DNA from: Pseudomonadales bacterium
GTDB taxonomy: Bacteria > Pseudomonadota > Gammaproteobacteria > Pseudomonadales > Pseudohongiellaceae
Length of the DNA: 64,000 nucleotides
Direction: 5' to 3'
Assembly (NCBI GenBank): GCA_022819645.1
Contig: JAJEGU010000041.1
Span: forward strand, 1-64,000
Shown piece after piece: positions 8,425 to 17,468 of the stretch. The position numbers and the translations under genes are program-made. The notes under the pieces are model-generated. The model was given only the letters and a program-made list of their open reading frames with translations, had not been told where the DNA came from and did no database searches. How positions within the stretch are numbered: position 1 is the first letter of the stretch; each line of letters starts with the position of its first letter.

Positions 8425-10652
8425 GCGCGCTCGAAGGGCGCGCCCGCCGGGAGCTTCCCGCCCCGCCGTCTGAACCCCGGCGCGCCGCCGCCGGGAACAA
8501 CGCGACCCGCGTCGCCACCCTTCCATTCCGATTCGCCTCTTCCTCCGCCCGCGTTGCCGCGGGTGTCCCGCAAGCCGCCCGCGGATTGCGGCGCGGCCCT
8601 GCGTTGGCCATCCTGTGCCTGCCGCTGCTGTTCGTCTTCGCGGCGCCGGCTTTCGCGCAGGTGGTGCTGGACCGCCTTCCGAGCGTCGGCATCACAGCGT
8701 TGGATATGAACAACATGCCCGTGGAAACCTTGCGTTCGGGAAGCGACCCGACGATCGTGAAAGGCCACTGTATGGAAAGCGGCTCCAGGCCCGGGCCCGG
8801 CTACGTGAAACAAGGTTTATCGCGTTTTTGGTGCACACCCGACCAGGACATGAGCCCCAAGGTGACATTCACCGTGCGTACCGGCGACACATGGCCCTCG
8901 GACGGCAAGGTTGAGAAAATCCTGGTCTTGGTGAATTTCGGCGCGACGGGGAATGTCAATGTTTTTGCCGTGTCCTCCCAGGGCAGTTTTGATCATGAGC
9001 GCCGATCCGTGCGTTTCTGGATGGGTCGCAACGAGACCAAGACGTTCACCCTGGGAGTGCGCAATTCCGAGGCCGAGGGCGCGATCTGGGCGGAGGTGGT
9101 GAAAAGCCGCCGTGTGCAGCATAGCGACTGGGGTAATCCGAACGTCGCCGGGGATTCCGCGTATGAGATTTTCAATACGCCTCGCAATCCGAATCCGTCA
9201 AAGGTCAAGGTGGTCAAGGAGGAATTCAACCTGGCGTATGCGGAATGGTCGGGGACAGGACGCGCTTTGCGCCTCTTTTTTGACAAGGATCTGGATACTG
9301 GCTCGGTGCCTAAGGCTTCGGATTTCAATCTCACCGTAAACGGGCAACCCCGCAACATTACTGGCGCTGCTGTACGAAACCTAAGAACATACGACCTCCG
9401 AGGCCAGGTTCACCTTTTTATTTCTCCCAAGGCCACCACGGAAGAATTGAACATGGCGCATGATCTCGATGCCGTGTTGACCTATCGGGCCACCTCCGCA
9501 ACCCGCATCCAATCCGTTGATGAAGACCCGTTCCCCGACACCAGCAGGATCAAGGTCTTGAACGGGTTAATCAAGTTATCAAACAAAGCTCCTTACCATG
9601 AAATTTTTGTCAGTCCACGTAATGGGATCAAGATCGCGGAAGTTACGTTGACGGAGGGCGAGGCCTGGGAAGGCGCCTTGCTGGTGGGTCAGGGCGACGG
9701 TTTGACATGGTGCGCCGATGGTTGGCTGTCCCTGGGCGATCGCGGCAACTATCCGGTATTGAACAGGGACTTCAAGATCGAACCCCTGGACGGCGCGCCC
9801 GACCCCTTCGCAAACAGTTTCCTCGGCAGCAAACTGACTGTCTGCAAGGGGCTCAGCCTGGCATACAGGATCACCGCCATCGGGGACGGCCTCGACGAGG
9901 GCAGGGAGACGCTGACCCTCGGCTTCGACCTTTCCCGCGTGTGGAACCAACTGGGTCCGATAGAGCTGGGCCAGATAATGCCCACCCAGTATGAGCGCGG
10001 AAAATGGACCTCTTTCGGAGTCTTCAATGGCGCGCTGACCATCAACAACAAACAAGGCCAGGGCCTCAAGTCCGGCAATGGTCAAGACAGCTTTTCATCC
10101 CAGGACGGCGGTGGACAGCAACCGGCGGACTACGGCGAGTTGAAAGCCAAGGTGCGGACCTGGGCGGAACAGACGCAGCATGGAACAGCCCATGTAACCC
10201 GCTGGATGCGCGTGTTGGCGGCTTTCGGCGAACAGGATGCGATCGACCAGGGCTATACCGCCATGACAGCCGCGGAAGCCCAGCAGATGGCGGACACCTT
10301 CACCGCCAGCCGCTGGAATCCGATCGTGGAAGCCCTGACCGATCTGGAATCCAGGGTGACGGCGCAGCAGGCCGAGACTGAAACCGATCCGGAGCCGGAA
10401 CCTGCGGCCTGTGTTTCCCAGGAACTGGAAGACACCGTTGAGGATTACAGCGAAGAGACCGACAACGGCGCGGCCCATGTGGAGCGCTGGCTGCGGGTGC
10501 TGCACACCTTCCGGGGCACGGCCAACGATTCGACGATCATGACCGCCGACGAGGCGCGGGAAATGGCGGACAACTTTTCTCCCGACCGGTGGAACCCGGT
10601 GGTTGCGGCCATTGAGTGCCTGGAAAATCAGGCTTTCCAACAAGCACACTAG
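8421..10652 (+). CDS. Large secreted protein, SwmB-like segment and tandem C-terminal repeats; possibly phase-variable
   Basis: A 743-residue ORF of unknown function. A signal-peptide-like segment (RRGPALAILCLPLL to PAFAQ, about residues 57-80) lies behind an unusually long, Arg/Ala-rich 55-residue leader. The body is beta-rich; residues around 285-345 (RALRLFFDKDLD, DFNLTVNGQP) resemble SwmB-type adhesion repeats. The C-terminus carries two related blocks of about 75 residues, each with HVxRWxRVL, MTAxEAxxMAD and RWNPxVxAL. Such blocks occur in large surface proteins of marine proteobacteria. The start is uncertain: ATG 8421, a fused start at ATG 8287 after frame change, or a TTG near 8586 giving a standard signal peptide. 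The stop codon lies inside a CTAGGAGCCTGCGCC repeat. Confidence 0.65.
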   Translation: MSALEGRARRELPAPPSEPRRAAAGNNATRVATLPFRFASSSARVAAGVPQAARGLRRGPALAILCLPLLFVFAAPAFAQVVLDRLPSVGITALDMNNMPVETLRSGSDPTIVKGHCMESGSRPGPGYVKQGLSRFWCTPDQDMSPKVTFTVRTGDTWPSDGKVEKILVLVNFGATGNVNVFAVSSQGSFDHERRSVRFWMGRNETKTFTLGVRNSEAEGAIWAEVVKSRRVQHSDWGNPNVAGDSAYEIFNTPRNPNPSKVKVVKEEFNLAYAEWSGTGRALRLFFDKDLDTGSVPKASDFNLTVNGQPRNITGAAVRNLRTYDLRGQVHLFISPKATTEELNMAHDLDAVLTYRATSATRIQSVDEDPFPDTSRIKVLNGLIKLSNKAPYHEIFVSPRNGIKIAEVTLTEGEAWEGALLVGQGDGLTWCADGWLSLGDRGNYPVLNRDFKIEPLDGAPDPFANSFLGSKLTVCKGLSLAYRITAIGDGLDEGRETLTLGFDLSRVWNQLGPIELGQIMPTQYERGKWTSFGVFNGALTINNKQGQGLKSGNGQDSFSSQDGGGQQPADYGELKAKVRTWAEQTQHGTAHVTRWMRVLAAFGEQDAIDQGYTAMTAAEAQQMADTFTASRWNPIVEALTDLESRVTAQQAETETDPEPEPAACVSQELEDTVEDYSEETDNGAAHVERWLRVLHTFRGTANDSTIMTADEAREMADNFSPDRWNPVVAAIECLENQAFQQAH

Positions 10653-10663
10653 GAGCCTGCGCC
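10649..10663 (+). repeat. Solo end of the CTAGGAGCCTGCGCC element, copy 1
   Basis: These 15 bases match the outer end of the MITE-like element at 29096-29262. The TAG of CTAG serves as stop codon of the preceding gene, the same arrangement as at 30011-30025. Confidence 0.7.
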
Positions 10664-10679
10664 TGTTCCCCCCATGCTT

Positions 10680-10706
10680 GCGGCGTCCCGGGCAACCGGG
10701 ACGCCG
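10680..10706 (+). terminator. GC-rich hairpin after the large secreted protein gene
   Basis: Perfect 12-bp stem (10680-10691 with 10695-10706) and a CAA loop, 28 bases after the stop codon. There is no U tract. It probably ends or protects the upstream transcript. Confidence 0.55.
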
Positions 10707-10770
10707 CGGGCGCAATACACCCGGTCGTACAGCAGCAATTCCCATTATGGCAATGGGCGCGCTCACATTG

Positions 10771-10854
10771 GTCATCCTGCGCGCAGTCGCAGGATCTCAT
10801 TGCGTGGCCACTGCAAGAGATTCTGCGACTACGCTTCGTTCCGCGCGGAATGAC
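10771..10854. repeat. REP-like palindromic element, copy 1
   Basis: About 84 bases with inverted ends: GTCATCCTGCGCG at the left and CGCGCGGAATGAC at the right, and inner arms CAGTCGCAGGATCTC and GAGATTCTGCGACT. The same building blocks recur at least six more times in the window. It lies between convergent genes. Confidence 0.8.
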
Positions 10855-10873
10855 GGAAGTGGGTTGCCCGGGT

Positions 10874-12457
10874 TCAGTCCCGGGCCGACAACTCTTCCCG
10901 GAGTCCCTTGACCAGGCCGGCGCACATGCACAGCAGGACGATGGCGAAGGGCAGGCCCACGGCGATGGTGAGGGCCTGCAGCGACGCCATGCCGCCGCCG
11001 AGCATGAGGGCCATCGCGGCCATGCCGGCGAGAAGGCACCAGAAGACCCGCTGCTGCACCGGGGCGTCCATCTTGCCGCCGGCGGTGATGGTGTCCATCA
11101 CCAGCGAGCCAGAATCCGCCGAGGTTACGAAAAATATCGTGATCAGGAATACGCTGACGGCGGAAACCAGGGCCGTCAGGGGCAGGGGTTCGAGCATCTT
11201 GAACAGCGCGAGTTCGGGAACCGATTCCGCCACGCCCAGATAGCCGTCGGAAAAGTACTGGTCCAGAGCGGCGCCGCCGAAAGTCGCCATCCACAGGGCG
11301 CCGATTACCGTGGGCATGACAAGCACCCAGGTGATGAATTCGCGCACGCTGCGGCCAAAGCTGATGCGGGCGATGAACATGCCCACGAAAGGCGCCCAGG
11401 CGATCCACCAGGCCCAGTAGAAGACCGGCCATTCGTGGAGGAAGGCCAGGTCTTCCCGCCCGACCCAGTTGCTCAGTGCCGGCAGGAAACGCAGGTAATC
11501 GACCCCCGCCCAGACGATGGTTCCGAGTATCGCCAGGGTGGGCCCGGCCAGCAGTACGAACAGCCACAGCAGCCCGGCCAGGGCCATGTTGACCCAGCTC
11601 AGGCGCTTGACTCCCTTGTCCAGCCCGGCGACCACCGAGGCCAGGGCGATGCTGATGATGACCACGATAAGAATCGATTTGGTTGCCGTGGTGGCGGGGA
11701 TGCCGAACAGGTATTGCAGGCCGCCGGCGATCTGCTCCGAGCCGAAACCCAGGGATACCGCGAGCCCGAACAGGGTGGCCAGCACCGCGACGATGTCCAC
11801 GGCGTGGCCGAAGGGTCCCCATACCGATTTGCCGATGAGCGGAAAGAAGCCCGAGCGCAGAGTCAGCGGCATGCCGCGGTTGAAGCAGAAAAAGGCCAGC
11901 GACAGGCCCGCCACGGCGTAGATCGCCCAGGCGTGGAGACCCCAGTGCATGATGGCCACCGACATGCCCGCGGCCCGGGCGGTATCCGCATCGGCGGGGT
12001 CGATTCCCAGGGGCGGCGACAAGGTGTGGGTGACCGGCTCGTGGACGCCGAAGAACATCAGGCCGATGCCCACTCCCGCCGCGAACAGCATGGCGAGCCA
12101 GGCGGAATAGCCGTATTTCGGTTCCGCGCCTGTTCCGCCAAGGCGGATCCGCCCCAGCGGCGACAGCGCAATGCCGAGGCAGAAGAGGATAAAGAAATTC
12201 GCGCTGGCGAAGAAGAACCAGTCGAAGGTCCGGGTGGTCCAGTCCCCCATTTCGGCGAAAACCACCGCCGCGTGTTGCGGAAAGATCAGCGCGTAGGCGA
12301 CGATCAGCACCACCATCGCCGCGGAGACGATGAAAACCGGGTTGTGGATGTCGAGACTGAAGATACGGATATTCTGCTCGCCGATTTCGTGGCCGATATC
12401 CTCCGTTTCCGTATCGGCCCCGGCGGAGCCGGCGCTTGCATTGCTGATGTTGCTCAT
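10874..12457 (-). CDS. BCCT-family betaine/choline/carnitine transporter
   Basis: A 527-residue secondary transporter of quaternary ammonium compounds with 12 predicted membrane helices. It has the glycine-rich unwound-helix segment GVGIGLMFFGVHEP, the Trp-rich WWIAWAPFVGMFIARIS block of the substrate cage, and SADSGSLVMD. I set the start at 12457 because GGAAGG lies 7 bases upstream; an ATG at 12475 overlapping the preceding stop is the alternative. It lies downstream of the sulfotransferase gene on the same strand. The methylamine demethylation operon a few kilobases away makes glycine betaine the most likely substrate, as carbon source rather than only osmoprotectant; that is inference. 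Confidence 0.9.
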   Translation of the reverse strand: MSNISNASAGSAGADTETEDIGHEIGEQNIRIFSLDIHNPVFIVSAAMVVLIVAYALIFPQHAAVVFAEMGDWTTRTFDWFFFASANFFILFCLGIALSPLGRIRLGGTGAEPKYGYSAWLAMLFAAGVGIGLMFFGVHEPVTHTLSPPLGIDPADADTARAAGMSVAIMHWGLHAWAIYAVAGLSLAFFCFNRGMPLTLRSGFFPLIGKSVWGPFGHAVDIVAVLATLFGLAVSLGFGSEQIAGGLQYLFGIPATTATKSILIVVIISIALASVVAGLDKGVKRLSWVNMALAGLLWLFVLLAGPTLAILGTIVWAGVDYLRFLPALSNWVGREDLAFLHEWPVFYWAWWIAWAPFVGMFIARISFGRSVREFITWVLVMPTVIGALWMATFGGAALDQYFSDGYLGVAESVPELALFKMLEPLPLTALVSAVSVFLITIFFVTSADSGSLVMDTITAGGKMDAPVQQRVFWCLLAGMAAMALMLGGGMASLQALTIAVGLPFAIVLLCMCAGLVKGLREELSARD

Positions 12458-12471
12458 GGGTTGCCCTTCCG

Positions 12472-14541
12472 TCATTGTGCGCCGATGCCGTAGCGGCGCC
12501 GCACTTCTTCTCCCAGCGCATCCCGGAAGGGGGCCAGCCAGGCTTCGTAATTGCGCCAGTAGTCCAGGCCCGAGGTATAGATGGGCCGCCGCACCTGTTC
12601 GGAACTCGGGGTGCGCACCGAGCGTTCGGTGCGGTGGAAGCTCAGGCAGTCTTCCTCGAACGCAAGGCCACAGTGGTCGAGAATCCGCCGCACCTGGGCT
12701 TCCACATCATCCACCACCTCCTCGTACTGCACCCGCAGCACCTTGCCCGGCAGCGCCTCGTCCCAGAAATCCATGAGCTCCACGTAGTCCCGGTAGTACT
12801 GGCCGAGGTCGGCGAGGTCGTAGGTGAATTCCTGGCCTTCGGCGAAAAGCTGTTTGTAGCTGCTGAATCCGCAGGCCATGGGATGGCGCCTGGCGTCGAT
12901 GATTTTCGCCCGGGGCAGGATCAGGTGGATGAGGCCGATATGGCGGAAATTGTTCGGCATCTTGTCCACAAGGAAGGGCGCGCCCTGACGGTGAATCCGG
13001 GTATCTTCGATGTATTGCCGGCCGAATTGTTCCAACTCGTCGTCGGTGAGCGCGCCCAGGATATCGGGGTAGTCCGGCTCCTTGCCATTGCGGCCCCGGC
13101 GGCGCAGATGCTGGGATAGCGAAGGGATGTTGGGCAATTCCAGTGTGCCGTCCACCCGGGAGTGGGAAGAGAGAATCTGCTCCAGCAGGGTGGAGCCGGC
13201 CCGGGGCAGACCCACCACGAAAATCGGATCGCCCGCCGGGTGCCCGGCGCTCTCGCCCCGGGACAGCAGCTCCGGGGTGCAGACCCGCCGCTGGGCGCGC
13301 AGTTCCCCGGTCATCTGCTCGGCGTCGTAGGTGCTCAAGGCTTTCTTGAGCCGGTTGCCACTGGCGTAGCAGTGGAAGGAAGCCTCGAACTCCTCCCGGT
13401 CCTCTAAGGCCTTGCCGAGGGCGAAACTCAGGTGGACCCGGTCGGCGTGGGGCAGGTCCCGGTTGTCCGCCTGGGCCCGCATGGCTTCGAGTTCCCCGTC
13501 GCTGAAGCTGTACACCTTGAGATTGGAAAGCGAATACCAGGCTTCGCCGTGGCGCGGCTGGCTGGCCAGCGCCGCCCGGTAGGATTCCACCGACTTCCGG
13601 TAGTCGCCCCGGGTCTTGTAGGCATGACCCCTGGATGTGAGTGTGACCGGGTCTCCGGGAATCTGTTCGAGCACCCGGTCAAACAGACCGAGGGCGGTGT
13701 CGTAGTCGCCGGTCTGCATGCATTCTATGGCGTAGATCGACTGGAACTGGGGATGCTCCGGCGCGGTGTCGAGCAGCTTTCGCGCCTGCTCCAGGGCGAG
13801 GGCGAATTTCTGTCGCTTGCGCAGCGCCTGGATGTAGTCGATATGCACCCGCACATTGCCGGGTTCGAACTCATGGGCCGATTCGAGCAGGAACTCGGCA
13901 TCGGCCAATACGCCGAAGCGGATGCCGATATCCGCCAGCAGGCGCATGGCCTCGGCGTGGCGGGGCAGTTTGCGCAGGAACTTGCGGCACAGGTCTTCGG
14001 CGCGCAGCAGTTTTCCCTGGCTGATGAGGTCGAGGACGATGACCAGCGGCTGGGGCAGTTTTTCCAGATAGTCGAGCTGCGCCCCGACCTGGGCGGCTTC
14101 GCCATGGCGCTGGTTCTGGCTCAGGATCCGGTGTTGTTCGCGCCAGCTTGCCAGCAGAGCCGGATTGAAGCGGCAGGCCCGGGCGTAGGCGCCAAGGGCC
14201 TGGTCGGGCTTGCCCATGTCGCGCCGGGCGTGGCCCTCCTCCTGGTGCGCCCGGCCGTTTTCGGGAGCAAGTTCCTTGAGTTGCCCGAGCAGGGCCAGGG
14301 CCTGGTCGAATTCGCGCCGGTAGCGGCGACAGACCGCGCTCATGTACAGCGCGTCGGTATTGCCGGGCTGTTCGGCAAGGATTTTTTTGAGATGGGTCAG
14401 CGCCTGCCGGTACTGCCTGTCTACGATCAGTTGCTGGATTTCGGCGAGGCTGGGACGGGCCGCGGCTTTGTCACGCCAGGAAGCGACAACGGCATCCTCC
14501 GGAGAGAATGCCGTTGCGGCCCTTGGCGCCTGTCCGGTCAA
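12472..14541 (-). CDS. TPR-repeat sulfotransferase
   Basis: A 689-residue protein with an N-terminal half of tetratricopeptide repeats (about residues 35-370) and a C-terminal PAPS-dependent sulfotransferase domain. The 5'-phosphosulfate loop is PIFVVGLPRAGSTLLEQ. The 3'-phosphate region is IIDARRHPMACGFSSYKQ, and DKMPNNFRHIGLI is also typical. Proteins of this build sulfate a peptide, carbohydrate or small molecule; the acceptor is unknown. The only plausible start is a TTG at 14541 that overlaps the TGA of the TonB receptor gene (TTGA), suggesting coupling. No good ribosome site is visible, so the true start may lie further inside. Confidence 0.85.
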   Translation of the reverse strand: MTGQAPRAATAFSPEDAVVASWRDKAAARPSLAEIQQLIVDRQYRQALTHLKKILAEQPGNTDALYMSAVCRRYRREFDQALALLGQLKELAPENGRAHQEEGHARRDMGKPDQALGAYARACRFNPALLASWREQHRILSQNQRHGEAAQVGAQLDYLEKLPQPLVIVLDLISQGKLLRAEDLCRKFLRKLPRHAEAMRLLADIGIRFGVLADAEFLLESAHEFEPGNVRVHIDYIQALRKRQKFALALEQARKLLDTAPEHPQFQSIYAIECMQTGDYDTALGLFDRVLEQIPGDPVTLTSRGHAYKTRGDYRKSVESYRAALASQPRHGEAWYSLSNLKVYSFSDGELEAMRAQADNRDLPHADRVHLSFALGKALEDREEFEASFHCYASGNRLKKALSTYDAEQMTGELRAQRRVCTPELLSRGESAGHPAGDPIFVVGLPRAGSTLLEQILSSHSRVDGTLELPNIPSLSQHLRRRGRNGKEPDYPDILGALTDDELEQFGRQYIEDTRIHRQGAPFLVDKMPNNFRHIGLIHLILPRAKIIDARRHPMACGFSSYKQLFAEGQEFTYDLADLGQYYRDYVELMDFWDEALPGKVLRVQYEEVVDDVEAQVRRILDHCGLAFEEDCLSFHRTERSVRTPSSEQVRRPIYTSGLDYWRNYEAWLAPFRDALGEEVRRRYGIGAQ

Positions 14542-17141
14542 AAGTCAAAGCTCGTGCGGATTCCGAATGTCCTGGGCTGGGCGTAGGTCACGTGCCGGGT
14601 GTCAAACACGAAGGAGCGCGACACTTCGGCGCGTTCGTCGGTGAGATTGCTGGCGTAAAAGGTCACCGACCAGTTGTCGGCGGTTACGCCCGCAGTCACG
14701 CCAAGCATCGCCCAGCCGTCGATCAGGTCGCGGTTGATGGTGATGATGTCGCTGTAGGACTCGGACGACCAGTTGATCATGGGCATGACGTGGGCGGTCC
14801 AGCCGTTGCCTGGCAGGGTCCATTCGTAACGCGCCCGCAGGTTGCCCTGGGAGCTTGGCGCAAAGGCAAGCTCGTCGCCCACCCGCACGTCGTTGGTGGG
14901 GGTGATCTTGCGGCTGATCTCGGTATCGAGGAAGGAAATGGCGCCGGCGAAGGTGAGCCGGTCCGACCATTCCGGCAGCCAGGTGAAGTCGGCTTCGAGG
15001 CCGGTGACATCGGCGTCGGCGGCATTGTCCGAGAAGAACAGGTTGACGATGCTCGTGTCGAAGATCGTGGTCTGCAGATTCTCGATATCGATATTGAACA
15101 GCGCCGCGTTGATCCGCAGGGAATTGCTGAAGTCCGCTTTCATGCCCACTTCGAGATTGACCACCTCGTCGGTTTCCAGCTCATAGGGCACCACGAAACC
15201 GCTGCCGTCGGCGCTCGTCCGTCCGCCGGGGCGATTGAGCAGGCCGGGGCGGAAGCCTTCGGAAATCGTGACGTAGAACATGCGGTCATCCATCGGTCGC
15301 CAGTCCAGGGTGGCCTTGAAGATGGTGCCGTCGGCCACGGCCTTGTCCGGCGCTCCCACCGCATTGCCCGGCATGAACTGCTGGGAGATATTGGTGCCGA
15401 ACCGCTGGCCGTCTTCCCGGTTGGCGCCGAAGTTGCCGAAGGAGGAATTGGCGCTGCCCTCCAGGTCCACTTCGATCTCGTAGTTGCGCGCGCCCAGGGT
15501 GACCGAGAATTCGTCGCTGAGGTCAAATCCCACTTCGCCGAATACGCCCACCTGGGTGTCCGTGCGGCGGATGTCGTTGCGGAAAATCACGCCATCGGGA
15601 AAAGGCCCGGGATAGGTGTAGTAACCGGGGCCGGCGTTGAAGCTGGAACCGGCCGGGTTGCCCGGCGCCGCCTGCACGTTGGTCAGCGGATAGTTGGGCG
15701 CGAATCCCGGATGCCCGTTCCAGGAAATCGCCTTGGTGGAGCCGGGATAGGTGAAGTCGTTGACCTCGATCAGCTCCAGGTCGCTGGAGAAGAAGCCGCC
15801 CTGCAGGCGGAAGCGGTTGGTCTGGTCCGTGGTGAAGCGGATTTCGTGGGTGGTGACTTCCAGCGCGTTGAGGCTGTCCACGAACATCCGCGGCTCGTTG
15901 CAGGTGGTGCCTTCCCGGGGTACGCCGGGAGGCGTGTTGAAGGAAGTGTAAGTGGCGTAGTAGTCGCAGATGTAGTAGGGCAGGTACTGGCCCACGAAAA
16001 GGTAGTCGGAGTAATCGACGATCTGGTCCGACTGCCGGTCGGTGAAGGCGCCGGTGTAGATGACTTCCAGCTCGGCAAGGCGGCCGGACAGGGTCCAGGA
16101 GGTATTGTCGAAGGCGTCCTTGATTTCCTCGTCCACAAAGCGGCTGATCGCCAGGTCTCCGGCGGCCGGGTCGGCGAAGAATACGCCGTCGGCGTCGGTT
16201 TCCTGGGAAGTGTGGGCCACCAGCAGGCTCCAGTCGGGGTTGATGTCCCACAGGGCGGAAACCCGCCCGCCGAGATAGGAAACGCCGTTGATGTCGCTGC
16301 GGGCGATGGCGCTGTTGTTGGCCTCGATGAAATTGATGTTGGAAAGATCGACTCCCGCCTGGAATCCGGCGCGGTAGGATGCCACCGGCACGCCATTGTC
16401 GCGCACCGCGCCTTCGGGCCGGAAGCGCGCGCTCTGGCTGGCGTCCCTTCTGCCGGGCACATTGTCGATCCAGCCGCCCTGGTTATCCTTGTAGATTACG
16501 CCCCGCACGGCGAAATTGTCCGCCACGGGAATATTCACCACGACTTCCATGTTCGACCCCGAATCGCCGTCGCTGATGGCGTTGGCGCCGAGCTTGGCGT
16601 TGCCATGGAAACCGGATGGGTCGGGCTTGTTGGTAATCAGGCGGACATTGCCGGCCTGGGAGCTGGCGCCGAAGAGGGTGCCCTGGGGCCCGGAGAGCAC
16701 CTCGATGCGCGCCAGGTCGGCGGCGTAGACGTCGAGATTGCGTCCCGGCTGGGCCAGGGGCTGCTCGTCGAGGTAGAAGGCCACATTGGGGGAGAGCCCG
16801 GCCACGCCGGCAACCGTCAGGTTGGGGGTGGTGGAGGCGACGCCGCGAATGTAGATGGTGTTCTGGCCAGGGCCGCTGCCGCCGGCGGACACGCTGGGCA
16901 GTTGCAGCACGTAGTCGGCGAAATTGCTGATGCCGAGTTCGTCGATCTCCTCGGTACTCAGGGCCGATACCGCCACCGGCACATCCTGCATGGCGCGCTC
17001 GACCCGGGTCGCGGTCACGAGCACCTCTTCGAGGCCCCGTCCGCCGGGCGCTTCCTGGGCCAGCACCACCGGGGGCGCGGCAAGGGCGGCCGCAACCGCG
17101 GCGGAGATCGTTGTTTTCTTGGCGTGCCTGGGAAACTCCAT
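14538..17141 (-). CDS. TonB-dependent receptor 1
   Basis: An 867-residue outer-membrane receptor. A signal peptide (MEFPRHAKK with an Ala-rich core, ending VVLAQ) is followed by the TonB-box-like LEEVLVTATRVE and the plug domain (DVPVAVSALSTEEI, RIEVLSGPQGTLFGASSQAG). The 22-strand barrel ends in FGIRTSFDF with terminal Phe. I chose the second of two adjacent ATGs because GGAG lies 7 bases before it; an open extension to 17261 is not supported. The ligand is unknown. Linkage to a sulfotransferase and a betaine transporter is unusual and gives no clear hint. Confidence 0.9.
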   Translation of the reverse strand: MEFPRHAKKTTISAAVAAALAAPPVVLAQEAPGGRGLEEVLVTATRVERAMQDVPVAVSALSTEEIDELGISNFADYVLQLPSVSAGGSGPGQNTIYIRGVASTTPNLTVAGVAGLSPNVAFYLDEQPLAQPGRNLDVYAADLARIEVLSGPQGTLFGASSQAGNVRLITNKPDPSGFHGNAKLGANAISDGDSGSNMEVVVNIPVADNFAVRGVIYKDNQGGWIDNVPGRRDASQSARFRPEGAVRDNGVPVASYRAGFQAGVDLSNINFIEANNSAIARSDINGVSYLGGRVSALWDINPDWSLLVAHTSQETDADGVFFADPAAGDLAISRFVDEEIKDAFDNTSWTLSGRLAELEVIYTGAFTDRQSDQIVDYSDYLFVGQYLPYYICDYYATYTSFNTPPGVPREGTTCNEPRMFVDSLNALEVTTHEIRFTTDQTNRFRLQGGFFSSDLELIEVNDFTYPGSTKAISWNGHPGFAPNYPLTNVQAAPGNPAGSSFNAGPGYYTYPGPFPDGVIFRNDIRRTDTQVGVFGEVGFDLSDEFSVTLGARNYEIEVDLEGSANSSFGNFGANREDGQRFGTNISQQFMPGNAVGAPDKAVADGTIFKATLDWRPMDDRMFYVTISEGFRPGLLNRPGGRTSADGSGFVVPYELETDEVVNLEVGMKADFSNSLRINAALFNIDIENLQTTIFDTSIVNLFFSDNAADADVTGLEADFTWLPEWSDRLTFAGAISFLDTEISRKITPTNDVRVGDELAFAPSSQGNLRARYEWTLPGNGWTAHVMPMINWSSESYSDIITINRDLIDGWAMLGVTAGVTADNWSVTFYASNLTDERAEVSRSFVFDTRHVTYAQPRTFGIRTSFDF

Positions 17142-17468
17142 CATTACTCTCCGTTGATCGTTCGTTCTGTTTTGGAATCTTTTGAGGATAGCACCGGGAT
17201 GCGTCATGTAATGGCGCGTATGCGACATCGGTGTGCCAAAAACGGACAAGGAATTGATCAAACTGTCGAAATCAATTCAAGAGCCATTGCAAACTGACAG
17301 CCAATGCGGCGGGTGCCGGAAATGTCGCCTGGGATTGGGTCCATGTCGCATCCGGTGAAGCAGTAAATTCGATACTACCCCAAACTTGCAAGCAATTGGA
17401 ACCCGAACGAGTTTGCTCATGCTCCCGTCATTCTGCGCCCTGGCGTCATCCTGCGCGTAGGCGCGAAA
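17142..17468. other. Divergent intergenic region between TonB receptor 1 and the methyltransferase operon
   Basis: 327 bases without a gene. It holds the divergent promoters, an inverted pair ATGCGACAT (17220-17228) and ATGTCGCAT (17343-17351) each followed by a CGGTG-like tail, which could be regulator half-sites, and a decayed REP-like remnant (17426-17466). No cobalamin riboswitch consensus was recognised. Confidence 0.5.
17426..17466. repeat. Degenerate REP-like element, copy 2
   Basis: Contains GTCATTCTGCGC and GTCATCCTGCGCG in the same orientation, arms of the dispersed palindrome family, but no intact partner arms. It ends just before the start codon of the mttB-like gene. Confidence 0.55.

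Noticed and set aside
8301-8813. Antisense ORFs rich in GSARL repeats over the pentamer array
   Set aside because: They are only the reverse translation of the GAGCC repeat, with no ribosome site or signal, and their downstream parts oppose a real gene.
17142-17468. Cobalamin riboswitch before the corrinoid operon
   Set aside because: No B12-box consensus could be found on either strand.
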